From positions 1-64,000 of the forward strand of contig JAQGEQ010000078.1 in the NCBI GenBank assembly GCA_034620365.1: a DNA stretch of 64,000 nucleotides, given 5' to 3'. Each line of letters opens with the position of its first letter. Position 1 is the stretch's first letter. The translations under genes and the position numbers were made by a program. The notes beneath the pieces were generated by a model. That model was not told where the DNA came from and ran no database searches. It worked only from the letters and a program-made list of their open reading frames with translations. Shown piece after piece: positions 1 through 10,728 of this stretch. Source of the stretch: Pegea sp. RAD2-039 (taxonomy: Eukaryota; Chordata; Thaliacea; Salpida; Salpidae).

Positions 1-239
1 ATTAGATATAAAAAAAATAATTTGCCTTACCTAGGCACCTCATAGGCTATATATAACTAAACTTAAATTTGAAAAACTGGTTTAAACTCTAATAAAATTC
101 TTTTGTCGCAGCACATTTTTCATTCTTGCTACTTGGCTATAATAACCACTTGTCCCACATCTTCTCTTTCACATCTTCTTCGCACACAATTGAGAATATA
201 ATCTTTTCAGCCAAAGACATCACATCGATAAGCCCATTA

Positions 240-1790
240 TCAATTCTTGCAAGCATCATCAAGACAATTCTATTATGACATTATGTACATTCTTTAACGT
301 GGCCCATTAATAACAAACTTTTCCGTTTAAGACCTCTTTTGCATTCTCATGATTTTACATTTGTCTTTATTACTAAAACTTGGTTGAACCCCTTGCATCC
401 TGACTCCTTTCTAGTTGACAGTAATCTTTCTTGTGTTTTGCGTTGTGATAAGCTGTATTATAAGTTTGACATTGTTTAGTAATTTACAAGAAATTGCTGG
501 CACCAACGATCATCCAAATTCAGACCTATGACATTCAATGTCCGGGATTTGAGATGATCACTTTTGATTCTCGTTACTCAAAGTCCGAATTTTATCATGT
601 AATGTTTACCTACGAATACTTATGTAAAATATACCACCCTCTAAAATGACTAGTCATTTGATGGAACACCATTTAATATCTAATGATCAGCATGGCTTTG
701 TAAAACGGAGATCCTCCTTAAATCAATATCTTCAACATTAAGCTATTAACTTGCAATCTTTTAAAACTTCCAAGGGCTCTACACGTAGTAGAAGACTTCA
801 ACTTAAATCAATATTTTCTGAAGACTGGTCTAAGAAGTAGCAATTTAGAATCTAGCCTATAGGGTCTGAACCTTTAATTTGTTTCTAATGAGCCAGCTGC
901 ACATTCCATAAACGGATATTTTATCAATGGATTTATGATACACGAATATCTTCGGCCCTAGAGCTTGGCTATATTTCTAAATTATTATTATGATTATGTT
1001 TATAAAATCTTTGCAAAATCAATTAGAGTTTTTTTACCATATTGTAAAGACCACTAATCGTAATAATCCTTAATAGAAAAAATGACTTTTCTTTATTAAC
1101 CTACTTAAATAGTACATATGTCCAATTCTTATTTACGCTGTCTGTATATAGTTGACGTATTAAGTTGAAAATTAAAAAAGATTAAATGTGTTCAGATGAC
1201 ATTTATGAGATTGGAAAGCAGGAAACTAAACATTAAAAAAAATAATCATAAACATCGTCTCAGCTTTTCAAATTTGGATACTTTGGAAATTCGACAGATT
1301 AAATACGAACTATATCTTATATTTGAAATTACAAAAATTTAATATGACTTTAAGTTTAATTTTTTTTATTAAATCTTTTCTCAAGTTATATCAACTCAGA
1401 CAGCGCACATTAGACTGGTATATTGGTGAGAGCAAGTTTTTTGCTTCTCAATAAATTGTAAGAATCAGCTACCATCAGACATCGTCAGAATCACTTGCGC
1501 TCTTTAACCAAATGTGAAACTGTTTTAATACTGCCAACATTGTTATTTCTAAATTGTAATGTAGTTTTATTTTTTGTTTATTTAATCATTATGCAATTAT
1601 TTACTATTATATTGTATGGGTACTACTCAAATTGCAAGTGTAACACTTTTTTCTTTTATGTTTGGATGTTAGATACATAATATGTATCTACACATGTTAT
1701 ATATCATATTACTTGTGAGAAAGTGTGTTAGCAATAAGTGCTGTTTTCAGGCGCTTTCCTTCAACTTTCCAGAAGATTGTTACTTTGAAA
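240..1790 (+). mobile_element. Decayed CR1-like LINE fragment with internal deletions (copy A)
   Basis: The sequence lines up with the better LINE at 41.9-46.1 kb. Near 350-450 are remains of the endonuclease (a TKTWL-like motif followed by HPDSFL), near 655-720 a reverse-transcriptase N-terminal piece (EHHLIS followed by QHGFVK), near 1190-1320 the ORF2 C-terminus, and near 1710-1770 the 3' UTR with the same GTGTTAGC-type motif and hairpin-like end. Large internal deletions and many stops leave it non-coding. It was duplicated with the surrounding segment, so insertion predates the duplication. Confidence 0.75.
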
Positions 1791-3255
1791 GCACTGTTCC
1801 GTACAATTGCTAATATCAAGTTTAAACTCACTTTTACAGTTATTTTGTGGTGGCCTTTATCTTTCCTTAAAACTGAATATACTTTCAAAAAATGATCAAT
1901 TTTAGATTATAAATAAACTGTACTATTAAAAAGTACATGATGTTATACACTCAAGCACAATAAACCTTATTGAAAAAGATTTAATTTGGTTTGTTGTATA
2001 AATGCAAAGTTTTAAAAGTAAGTACTAATAACAAAATACAACAAACATATATTATCAGCTTATGACAATAAGGTTTTGCTAAGTTTCTATCTTTGCTATA
2101 CTTATACATAAAGTGTATTTTAAAATATTAATTTTGACTGATAATTTAAAACCAAAAAATTTAACCAAAGTAATAAATATTGTGGTGAACATAAGCTATA
2201 AGTAACAAAATGAAAATATTTTTATGAGATTAAACTGTGCTTTATAAAAGTTTCAAAATTTTGAAGCTTTAAGGCCACATTTTATATTGTAGGCAGTCGA
2301 GAAACGCAGATTTTTTACAGTAAAAGAAGTCATTAAAGTACAAAAACTCCACTGGCAACCAATTAATGACACTAATAGTGTCCAGAAGACTTAAAAAAAA
2401 CAAAAAATTGAACAGTTGAATCTAGTAATAAGAAAGCTCTAATAAAAGTAACTTTTTCATTTGAAACAATTCAGTTATCGTGAACATATTTAAGTATAAA
2501 ATAGTTATATTAGCTGTATAGTTTTCAAATATTTATATATCAAGTAGATATGTCGCAAGATGTCTTATATTTCAAATCAAATATTTATCAGGATAAACAT
2601 TTTAAACGAAATAATCTCACTAATGGAAGTATTTTTATAACTAATTGACAATTTTCCACTTTAAAATGATTATTTACGTCACTATCTACAAAAATGTAGC
2701 TTAAAATAATATGATTCACTCAATCAATAGGTTAGCTTAGGTAAAAAACATTTCAGCATTATTTGAATTTTTTAAAGAGTTGTTTAGAGAAAGAAGACAA
2801 ATGAAAGTAACAACTATAACTATCAAATCAGTGAACTGGTCTTTGTTATCAAGCTGTAAGTTGCCTCTTTTTCTTAAAAATTATTTTAAAGATTAATTAA
2901 ATCATCTATTTCTTTAATTCTAGCAAGGCCTCAATACCTGACTGTAGTAAATATTATCAGCTCAAAATGACCATCAATCAATATTATCTTGGAAATTCTA
3001 AAAGCTTGCAAATCTTTGGTGCATTTGATCTAATGTATTTACTGTAAAAATTATATTTTCATCTCTATCAATATAGCAAGGCTTTCCTGGTGCAAAATGC
3101 ATTCTTTTACACAAAAAAGTGATGAAACAGACGACACTATTTAATTTTTCCTTTGAAAATAGACGAATTAATTTAGTTTTGAAACGCTCGAGAGAAGTTA
3201 TCAAGAGACATCTGTAGCTGCGTTTGAGAACCTATGGTCTAGATCCTACACACAG
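1791..3255. other. AT-rich spacer, no supported gene
   Basis: No convincing coding region is seen. A phase-open stretch near 2330-2395 on the plus strand could encode about 20 plausible residues after a TTTTACAG acceptor-like site, and an 83-codon ORF present at 53036-53287 in the copy-B segment is interrupted here near 3045. Neither is supported well enough to call a gene. Confidence 0.4.
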
Positions 3256-3575
3256 TTACACTTCGAAACTGTTGCTACGTGATCGTGCATCTTGTTGCCG
3301 CTGAGCAGATTCCATCTCACGCTGCCTTGCTTCACGAACTTCTTGTTGGGTACGTTCTCTTTCTTCTTCTAGTCGCTGATGTTCTTGCTCTAGTCGTTGG
3401 CATTGTTCCGCTGCTTCCATTTCCCTTCTTCTTAATACAAAAAACAATAGAAATTACATAATCAGAAAGATCCTAACTAATTTTGTAAGTTTTCTAATTA
3501 CCGAATGAAGATTGAAATAGGCAAAATAGAATATATGAATACTCACACATAATTAGGAATTTCTCGGTCTTGCAT
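3256..3575 (-). CDS. EQ-family small Glu/Gln/Arg-rich coiled-coil protein (EQ1, copy A)
   Basis: Two exons on the minus strand. Exon 1 is 3575-3547 (29 nt) and encodes MQDREIPNY plus two bases of the next codon, ending at a GTGAGT donor. Exon 2 is 3430-3256 after a TATTAAG acceptor; the phase-2 join makes Val. The product is 67 residues: a conserved decapeptide followed by one continuous charged helix rich in Glu, Gln and Arg with heptad-like spacing, then a Ser/Arg-rich tail ending SNSFEV. There is no signal peptide and no membrane segment. The family is not one I recognise; exon lengths, phase and N-terminus match EQ2, EQ3 and EQ4. The start is chosen by the ATG in an ATTTTGAAAC-like upstream context (read on plus) shared with EQ2 and by the family-wide 29-nt exon 1. 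Function unknown. Confidence 0.72.
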
Positions 3576-4947
3576 TTTGAAACAATCGAAATTCTTATCA
3601 AAATTAATCTAAAAATCTGTTTTAAAACTTTTATAATAAACTCAACATCTGAAGTGGGTTATAAGACTGGTCTGTTTATAACAACTCCTTTAAGTATAAA
3701 GAACTCAACTTTTTTCCAGCTCTTTGAAGAAGAAGCTCTTGTGACTCAGAAAAAAAGAAAAAAAGAAGATATTACTCCAAATATCAGTTGAATTCATCAT
3801 CAAAAGAATTGTAGTTTTAAAAAGTATGCGTCATTTGAAGAAAAAGGTGATTAGGTTAAAAGTAATTAAATCTATTTTCAAAGACGTCGAATAGTAATTA
3901 TTTTCTTTTATCCTCTTTGATTTCTTTTGTCATTTTGTTTATTTAAGAAAGTTGTCGTTACTATTTAAGAAGCTGAAAATTTCACTTTGAATAATATTTA
4001 GACTGACTAAACTTTTAAAAAAACTATAATTTAATCATATTATTAAGTTTAGTTTGTACTTTTTTTAGTAAAAATAAAACTGTGCAAAATCACATTATCT
4101 CATTAACATTATTTAGACAAATAGTAATAACTAACAAAAGAATTATCAAAAAACAGTAAACAAAAAGAACCTTAAAAAATAGAACCGTCCATATTACTAT
4201 TTATTTAATTACTACTTTGGTTTTTTATTACCTTTCACATGTCAAAGTTCGAAACGCTTATGAGTAAATATGACTGACTAAACAGGTAGGTTGGAAAAAA
4301 TCAGAAAAAAAAAGATCATCACATAAGATACTTCAAATGTTAAAACTAAATTCGAATCATTCATAAAATAAAATTTTTTTTACATACCAAAACTGCCATA
4401 TTTGTTTTTCCATTCAATTTTTTGACATAAAAGTCTATTAGGTTGTTAATTCAAGATTTTTATAACTAAAAAATTACAGCTTACTTACAATTTTTTTAAT
4501 GTGAGTTAACTTTTGGTATACTTCTTAGGATGTTATTAATTACATAATCATTTTAAAAACAATTTCTGCTTGGATTGTTTCAAATTTGCTGAAGCAAAAT
4601 CATAAAAAGTCCAAAAAACAATATTCAGAAAAAAATGTTTTATTAAATTGTGTTTCATTTGTATACAAACAGCAAATATACGGCATTAATTGATAAACAA
4701 CTGAACATCTCTAATTAAAATCTTGCCTAAATTAGCAAAAATTAACAAAGTTGATAAAAAACTTAAATTGTTTCTTATACTCAAAATAAAAATGTTTTAT
4801 AAACGCAAAATATAATATTTTTTGCTAAATTTGAATTATTCAAAGTTTTATAAGTTATACTTCGAATTCGAAGCTATGGTTGAATAGTTGCTGTTTATGT
4901 AGGACTTAATGACATTTTTTTTCTGAAACTTAAAAATAATTTGATCT
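3576..4947. other. Spacer between EQ1 and EQ2, no supported gene
   Basis: Apart from the EQ1 promoter region, this 1.4 kb is AT-rich sequence with only short stop-bounded ORFs. The 73-codon plus-strand ORF at 3570-3791 overlaps the EQ1 leader, is lysine-rich by base composition, and is not preserved in copy B, where the reading frame is disrupted near 53795-53805. Confidence 0.5.
3649..3680 (-). promoter_or_regulatory. Possible TATA box and initiator for EQ1 copy A
   Basis: On the minus strand TATAAAC lies at 3680-3674, and a TTCAGA initiator-like site lies about 29 nt downstream near 3651, roughly 75 nt before the ATG. The same TATA is kept in copy B. The 5' leader shares a stretch with the EQ2 leader (a TGTTGAG motif then an AGATTTT/AGATCAATTT motif), suggesting common promoter ancestry. 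Prediction from sequence only. Confidence 0.4.
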
Positions 4948-5223
4948 CTATCGATCAGGTTTGTCTTCTTGTTCTCGACGGCGTCTTTCCTCTTCTTGCA
5001 GTCGTAGATTTTCCATATCTCTCTGCATTGCCTCACGAGCTTCTTGTAGAGCGCGTTCTCTTTCTTCAGCTTCCAATCGTTGTCTCCTGCAACCAAGAAA
5101 ATGAAATAAATTACAAACTGCTTTAGTTTCACATGTATCAAACTACAAAGTTTACATTAATATTAACAGAGCAATGATTCTTCTAAATACTCACACATCA
5201 TCTGGAAGATCTAACTCTTGCAT
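4948..5223 (-). CDS. EQ-family small Glu/Arg-rich helical protein (EQ2, copy A)
   Basis: Two exons on the minus strand: exon 1 5223-5195 (29 nt, MQELDLPDD plus two bases), GTGAGT donor, 108-nt intron, CTGCAG acceptor, exon 2 5086-4948. The phase-2 join gives Val, and the product is 55 residues. After the PDDV motif the protein is a single predicted charged helix of Glu/Arg/Gln repeats (RLEAEERERALQEAREAM is typical), ending EDKPDR. The gene lies 1.37 kb upstream of EQ1 in the same direction. Exon 1 length, intron phase and N-terminus are identical in plan to the other EQ genes. A longer ORF in another frame across exon 2 (4848-5141) is a shadow. Function unknown; the protein could be a single-alpha-helix spacer or a small coiled-coil partner. 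Confidence 0.72.
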
Positions 5224-5730
5224 TTTGAAATGATAAAAGATTTTTTGTCGAAATTGATCTGAATAGATTTTAAAAGACTGTAACAATAAGCTCAACAGTT
5301 GAAGTAAGTAATAAGAGTGGTTTCCTTAAAGCACTTCTTTCAGTTACAAAGCTAAAATCTTCGCAGTTTATATTATAAAATGATTACCTTGAAAACTCCT
5401 TTATATATCAAAGTAATCATCAATCAGTATTTAGAGTTACATAATTTTACGTCCAGAATTACTTTACTCATCAGCAAGGAAATGTAATTTGAGACTTAAT
5501 GACTCACTTTTGGAAAAGAGTAATTAGTTTGAACGAAATTTAGTTTACTCGGAAATACTTTGATTCGTCATGATTTGTAATTAATCCGATTACTTTTTTA
5601 AAAGATTCTTTTAACTTTTATCTTGATGAATAGGGAAGTAGATGAATAAAGTCTGTGACTGGAAAATCTTATTTTTTATGGTACGGTTGTTCTAAAAAGT
5701 AAACAGATTAATTTGTAAACGGATTAATTC
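5224..5730. other. EQ2 leader and spacer
   Basis: The first 150 bases hold the EQ2 promoter and leader (ACTTCAACTGTTGAG on the minus strand, shared with EQ1). The rest is AT-rich, carries no gene I can support, and is the end of the segmental duplication. Confidence 0.45.
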
Positions 5731-6060
5731 TTCAATCATACTTTATAGATTTAAAACTAACCAAAATATTTTTAAATTGATGTTTATGAATTGAAATAAA
5801 AGTTTTTCGATTTTCTATAAAGAGGATTGGATAAGTCAAAATATTTCTAAATAATTTCATTCATTCAATCATTGCATGACTGCAGATAACAAATCTCATA
5901 GCTGCTAAGGTATTCATTGAGGGCTGGTTTTTACAAAATGACGTATCGTACTAAGTATCAATGAAATGCTTTAAAACTCTTATGAATTCAATTTTTATTT
6001 AGTTTTTCATAAAGATAGTTGGAAAACTGAAAATGTTCTTTATCTTAGAATTTTTAGTAA
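5730..6060. repeat. Dispersed repeat R1, copy 1
   Basis: A sequence containing CATTGCATGACTGCAGATAA followed by GGTATTCATTGAGGG and CGTATCGTACTAA occurs here (core 5868-5975), at about 20640-20760 and at 47886-47995. The left part (5730-5867) matches 47752-47885 closely. No terminal inverted repeats or ORF were seen; it is probably part of an ancestral compound unit rather than an autonomous transposon. Confidence 0.8.
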
Positions 6061-6084
6061 ATAACATTTTTAATAGTGAAATTT

Positions 6085-6262
6085 TTTTTTCAATTTTAAT
6101 CTCTCATGAAGCAAACAAAAAATTAAAAGATTTGGATTACTAATGAAGTGAAGTCTGAGTTTAATAGTTTATTTTTAATATTAACCTGTATTCGAAAATA
6201 AATTATTTAATTTATATATTAATAAACGTATATTCATTGTTATTTTAATTAGTCTGTTATAA
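6085..6262. repeat. Degenerate piece of the USP-unit 3' flank
   Basis: The stretch containing GGATTACTAATGAAGTGAAG, AATTATTTAATTTATATATT and TAGTCTGTTATAA matches 20910-21060 and the equivalent place in every USP unit (25870-26000, 30815-30950, 35755-35890). It lies in the same order relative to USP coding sequence as in the array, then is interrupted by a LINE 3' end at about 6270. Confidence 0.75.
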
Positions 6263-6269
6263 GTATTTG

Positions 6270-6945
6270 ACTTTCATTTATTTATTATTTTTTATTTATT
6301 ACAATAAATGTGAAGGAGGGTGCCTAAAGAGAGCACCTCTCGCTAACACACGTTCTCACAAATTAGATCTATTTGACGTGTAAACAAAAAATCATATGAC
6401 AATAAAGAATTGCACAGAATCATAGTATTGTAAAAGAGAAAAATTCACAGTTTAGAAATGGCAATGTTGGCGGTATTATAACAATTCAGCTTTTTCTTAA
6501 ACAACACAAGTGATTTTGACATGACGATCTCTGATGGCAGATTGTTCCATGTACTGATTCTGCGGTATGAGAAAAAACTTAATCTGGTTAGCGTAGATGG
6601 TGGAGTGGGCTTATTAAGATGTAATTTATGTCTTCTAAGTTGCTATAACTTGAGGGAGGGACTAATGGAGAAAAAGTCATCAACTGAAGATCAATTAGGT
6701 TGCGATTAATTTTAAAAATCAGAATAAGGTCGTATTTAATTCTTCGGATTTCAGAAGTATCTAGATTGAAGAAGCTGAGACGATGCTTATAACTCTCGTA
6801 TTTGATATTAAGTTTCCTGCAAACCAATCTCGTATATGTTGCCTGAACAGATTCGATTTTTCTGATATCACCTACTTGATATGGCATCCATGCACTGACA
6901 TTGTATTCCAGAATAGGGCGTATGTATAGTTAGAAAAGGTTTTAT
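6270..6945 (-). mobile_element. 5'-truncated CR1-like LINE, 3' end only
   Basis: Read on the minus strand this matches about 45440-46095 of the larger LINE at high identity: the ORF2 C-terminus (NVSAWMPYQVGDIRKIESV-like) with a few stops and indels, the 3' UTR with the GAGGTGCTCTCTTTAGGCAC hairpin, and an AATAAATAAA-type tail. Severe 5' truncation is typical of LINE insertions. It sits inside a degenerate USP unit. Confidence 0.9.
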
Positions 6946-7446
6946 TATAAACAATTTATAATAATCATTATTGTTTTATATTACGAAAAATTATCTCTAA
7001 ATTCCTCGATGTAACACTATTTTAAATATTTATTTATAAATATTTTAACGTCAATTAAAATCATACTTTAAAAAAAATTTGTAATTGACAAAAAATATCT
7101 TTGTATTAACATAAATGTATTCAAATTTGCTTATAGAATAAAGTTTATAAAAGTTATATGATTAAAAAGATTCTAAAAAGGTTTTACTAACCTTAATATC
7201 GAGGTTTCTTATAAATTTACATCTTTCCTATGTTCTCAAAGGTTTGTTGTTTAAAATAAACCCAACTAAACACTTTAATAACATCCAGCGGCACCCTAAA
7301 TTGTTCAAGATGATATCCATGATTTGAACTCTTCTTCCCGACTCCATAATCTGTCACTTTACTTTAAATTAAGTTACAAAATAAGATTTAATTAATATTC
7401 CTTTTTATAAGTTTACATTCCTTAATTGTTTTATAATCTCGTATAA
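6946..7446. other. AT-rich spacer between LINE and USP fragment
   Basis: No gene is seen. By position this should correspond to the sequence between the USP-unit flank and the USP stop codon, but it is too diverged for me to align by eye. Confidence 0.4.
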
Positions 7447-7835
7447 TCTTGTGACTTCAAAATGACCGGTGTTAGATCGTGCACCTAGATGAGATACAAT
7501 TCCAGCAATCTTGTATCTATTTCTACGAAGAGTTTCACCCGTGTCTTTGATTTCTAAGATTTCAGGAATGATGACTTTCTTATCATTTTTCCTTACTCTC
7601 CCATTTGTATACTCACTGCGCATTAGTGAAATATAGAAATTTCGTGGCAATTTTGAGATAAGTTTTGTCTGCTCTGTAATCCGTAATTGACCACAAGGAT
7701 CACATCGAGTTCGATTGACACCTGTCAGTAACTCCTTCTGAAGGCTGTGTCTTAACATATCTTGTAGATGATACAGCTTCTTAGGAAGTGGGCAGCTGTA
7801 GATCAAAAATTCTTCATTTCGTTTCGCTAATATAA
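7447..7835 (-). pseudogene. USP deubiquitinase fragment
   Basis: On the minus strand this encodes the middle and C-terminal part of the same USP as the array genes: from the region just after the first zinc-binding CxxC, through the second CxxC (RCDPCGQ) and the His box (SNTGHFEVT). It then breaks off before the catalytic Asp, replaced by unrelated sequence. No Cys box is present, so it cannot be an active enzyme. The array genes have no intron at either boundary, so these are deletion or rearrangement breakpoints. It lies downstream of a matching USP-unit flank and is best read as a fifth, old, degenerate unit. Confidence 0.85.
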
Positions 7836-8153
7836 GTTGTAGCTAATAATAATAGTAGTATTAGCTAATAATAGTTCTATTATTTATTATTAAACCTTTA
7901 TTTTTGAAATTTCAAGTAAATAAATACACAGAAAGTAAAATAGAAATTTTGTTATTAATTTTAATTCTTCTGTTGAAATATAATAATAGTTCAGCTTTTA
8001 TAATTTTTTCATTTGTTTTTTATATATTTAAACAAATAAAATTAATCAAATTGGAAACTTTTTTTTGAATAAATGTAAATTTTATTTACAGAAAATGACT
8101 TTTTTATAGTCGCACAGAAATAGATTATTTTTTTCTTTACTAATACTTCTGTG

Positions 8154-8188
8154 TATAAAAGTGGAGGTTTCTACTTGCTTCTCAGTTT
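8154..8188 (+). promoter_or_regulatory. TATA box and initiator of EQ3
   Basis: TATAAAA at 8154-8160 is followed 30 nt later by TCAGTTT (8182-8188), a good match to the metazoan initiator with its A at 8184. This spacing is canonical and places the predicted transcription start about 50 nt before the EQ3 ATG. The following TACTATTAAAGT motif recurs upstream of EQ4. Confidence 0.6.
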
Positions 8189-8233
8189 AAGTTTACTATT
8201 AAAGTATTCGAATAATCTTTAATTCTCATCAAA

Positions 8234-8662
8234 ATGGAAGATTTGAAACTTTTTGATCATCTGTAAGAAACTTAATATTCTCATAAGTTTAAGTTGATCC
8301 CGACCAAAAAATAGTTTAAATAAAAAAATTAAGATCAATCTCTTGAAGTGTTTCAAATCGGTTTTTATTTTGTTCGTAGAAAGGACCAAGAAGGGAAGAG
8401 AAAAGAACAAGTTCAAGAAGATGAGCAGCACGAACCTTCTCGATCACAACAGTGTGAAAAGCTTTGGAAGAAACTGGAAATGATGCAGCCAAAAGAAGAT
8501 AAAAAAACTCATCAGCAGCAAGAAGAAGTACAAGAAGAACAGAGACAACATATTCGACAACAACTTCGTCAGACGTTCCGAAAACAACTGGAAGCGATGC
8601 AGAGAGAAGAAGATGAAAGATTACGTTATCAACAAGAGAAAGATAAGAGACATCGTCGATAA
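8234..8662 (+). CDS. EQ-family Glu/Gln-rich helical protein (EQ3)
   Basis: Exon 1 is 8234-8262 (29 nt, MEDLKLFDH plus two bases) with a GTAAGA donor; exon 2 is 8380-8662 after a TTCGTAG acceptor; intron 117 nt, phase 2, join codon Leu. The product is 103 residues. After the N-terminal decapeptide it is nearly all Gln, Glu, Lys and Arg with short heptad-like blocks (EEVQEEQRQHIRQQLRQ) and a basic end (DKRHRR). No signal peptide, membrane segment or cysteine pattern. It has its own TATA/initiator. It follows the USP fragment at 7.4-7.8 kb in the opposite orientation. The 104-codon ORF that begins at 8348 includes intron sequence; the spliced model is preferred because it gives the family N-terminus. 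Function unknown. Confidence 0.72.
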
Positions 8663-10348
8663 AAGGAATTTTATTTTGTAATGTATAACGTCGTTAAGAA
8701 GATACATAACTTGTATCATCAAATCAAAATAATCACTAAACAGACTTTATAAAGAATCAAAAGATAATTGACTTTTTACTTAAATCTAATTGAACAAAAA
8801 TTATCTTTCTAATTTTATTTTATACTTTGATTCTCAATAATGAATTATGAATTATACTTTTTATCGATTCTAATTTGCATTTCAATGTTACATAGATATA
8901 CTTTTTAAATTTTCAATTTATCATCATTTGAACGTCATACAAAATATTTTTCTTTATCTACAATTCATAATAAAAAAAAAAATTTAAACTGTTTTTTTCA
9001 AAACTTTTAAAAAATACATTTTTTTATGTTTGCCTATAAAAATAATTTTTAATTATTCGTGAATATGTGTCAAATTTTTATGAATATTTGAAAATTTAAG
9101 AATAAAATACTTGCAAACGGTTTTTTAGAAAGTACTTACAACTAAGTTATGCTCGTAATAGTTTAGCTTTTACAAAGCTTGAAACTATTTTTTTTTGATT
9201 AATGCAAGTAATATAAGTCTTCAAAATGTAACTACAAAATGTTTTATAGAAGTTAGTTTTTACATCATTGCTTTAAATGAATAAAATTCTTAATAAATCT
9301 TAGCAATGAATTTTTAACTCAAACGATACTTTCTATGCTCTGAATCACATTGAATTCAATGTCTTGAATACAATACATAGATAACTTTTGCTGCAATATT
9401 AGTTTGCTTTACTTCTACTAATATGTTTTGCTAAGTATATCCTAAAAAACTTTATACTAAAAGTTGCTTGGTTCATTTTATTTTTGTGTGGTTTAAATAA
9501 TTAAAACTGAACATAGATAAACAAATTTTCCAGTCATAAAAAGTTAAAGATTACCTTAAGTGTTATTGATTAAATGAAAGGCCTTAATGAGCTTGACTTG
9601 AATCGCTTTCACATCTGCATTCTGATATGAACTTGATTCCACTTGACAATTTTCTTTTTTTATATAAATACTGAACTGTTTTAATCGGATTCAAAATGTT
9701 TATACAAATAAATTTGTATCATTTGATTTTATTAATGATTCAAGGTTTAATAATTTTCAAATGTTTTTATCAAATGATTAGTTTTATTACACTAACATTT
9801 ATCTTGTTTAAAGGTATTCTGATTAATTGTCGAATTCTTCGGATATTTGCTAAAAGCTATTTCAAATCTGGTTAAAAATACTTTTATTTATTAAAATATT
9901 TAAAATATAGTTAAAGTTTTAGCTTGGTAATAAAGATTATATTGTTTGAAATAATATATTTTCCAAAAATAAATAGTTTATATTATATCATTTTCGCTAA
10001 GAAAATGTTTATTCTTATTATATTTTTGTTTATACAACTATATTATTAAAAGAAATAAATAATAGATATAAGAGATTTTAAGGCTGATGTGATTATAAAT
10101 AGGTTTATAAATAAATATTAATCTACTAGTAAAGTTTTTCTCATGATTAATTTTAGATTTTATATTAAAAAAAGGACATAAAAAGAGCAATTTTATTTTT
10201 GGAAGTCTTAAAACTGGATTGAGATTTCCATTGCTGCAATAGTTGTTTTTTTGAGATAACAGTCTTACACAAGCTTTCAATTCTACTATTAAAGTGTATA
10301 GCAAAGTATTCAGACGGTATTTTGATATTAAAATTTGATTTTGTAAGG
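8663..10348. other. Intergenic, nothing recognised
   Basis: 1.7 kb of AT-rich sequence with no long ORF, no recognisable exon and no match I can see to the other repeats of the window. The 125-codon minus-strand ORF at 10038-10415 covers the EQ4 promoter and exon 1 antisense and has a low-complexity Ile/Leu/Asn/Tyr composition; I treat it as chance. Confidence 0.5.
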
Positions 10349-10728
10349 ATGAAAGATTTGAATTTTCCTGATCATGTGTGAGTATATAAATGTTTCTTGT
10401 ATTTATGATATGCATGAAGTCATTGAAAGATTTTCATAAACCAATTTTGACCAATAAAGTCTTATATTTTTACAGAAGACAAGAAATGGAAGCAGAAGAA
10501 GAACATCAATGTCAAGTAGAAAGACCAAGTCAAGAAGAAGAGCAGCGAGAACAACAAGAACAACATCAAGAAGAACAGCAGCAAGAACAAGAACCTCAAC
10601 GTCAAGAAGAAAGACAACGTGAAGAAGAACAACGACGTGAAGCAGACCGAATGTTTGCTATTATTCAGTTAGAAATAGAAGCAATGGAACGAGCTGACAG
10701 GGAAAGACAACAACAACAATATTATTGA
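10349..10728 (+). CDS. EQ-family Glu/Gln-rich helical protein (EQ4)
   Basis: Exon 1 is 10349-10377 (29 nt, MKDLNFPDH plus two bases), donor GTGAGT; 98-nt phase-2 intron; acceptor TTTTTACAG; exon 2 10476-10728. The join codon is Val, giving PDHVRQEMEAEEE at the junction, which matches EQ1 (VRREMEAAEQ) and EQ2 (VRQRLEAEER) closely. The product is 93 residues: long Glu/Gln tracts, one block with MFAIIQLEIEAM that could form a hydrophobic coiled-coil stripe, and a polyQ-Tyr-Tyr end. The leader shares TACTATTAAAGT with EQ3. The longest ORF starts inside the intron at 10390 and is not the likely start. Function unknown. Confidence 0.73.

Larger units (their letters stand above)
1..5730. repeat. Segmental duplication, copy A
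   Basis: This whole stretch recurs in the same orientation at about 50067-55800, at high identity with scattered substitutions and small indels; the offset drifts from about 50066 to 50076. It contains a decayed LINE (about 240-1790), a long AT-rich spacer and two EQ-family genes on the minus strand. Homology starts at or before the left window edge and stops near 5730, where the sequence switches to a different repeat found at 47752-47995. Confidence 0.9.

Noticed and set aside
4848..5141. 97-codon minus-strand ORF over EQ2
   Set aside because: Uses a different frame from the spliced EQ2 model, spans the EQ2 acceptor and intron, and does not give the family N-terminus.
10038..10415. 125-codon minus-strand ORF
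   Set aside because: Runs antisense through the EQ4 promoter and exon 1; composition is that of random AT-rich DNA.
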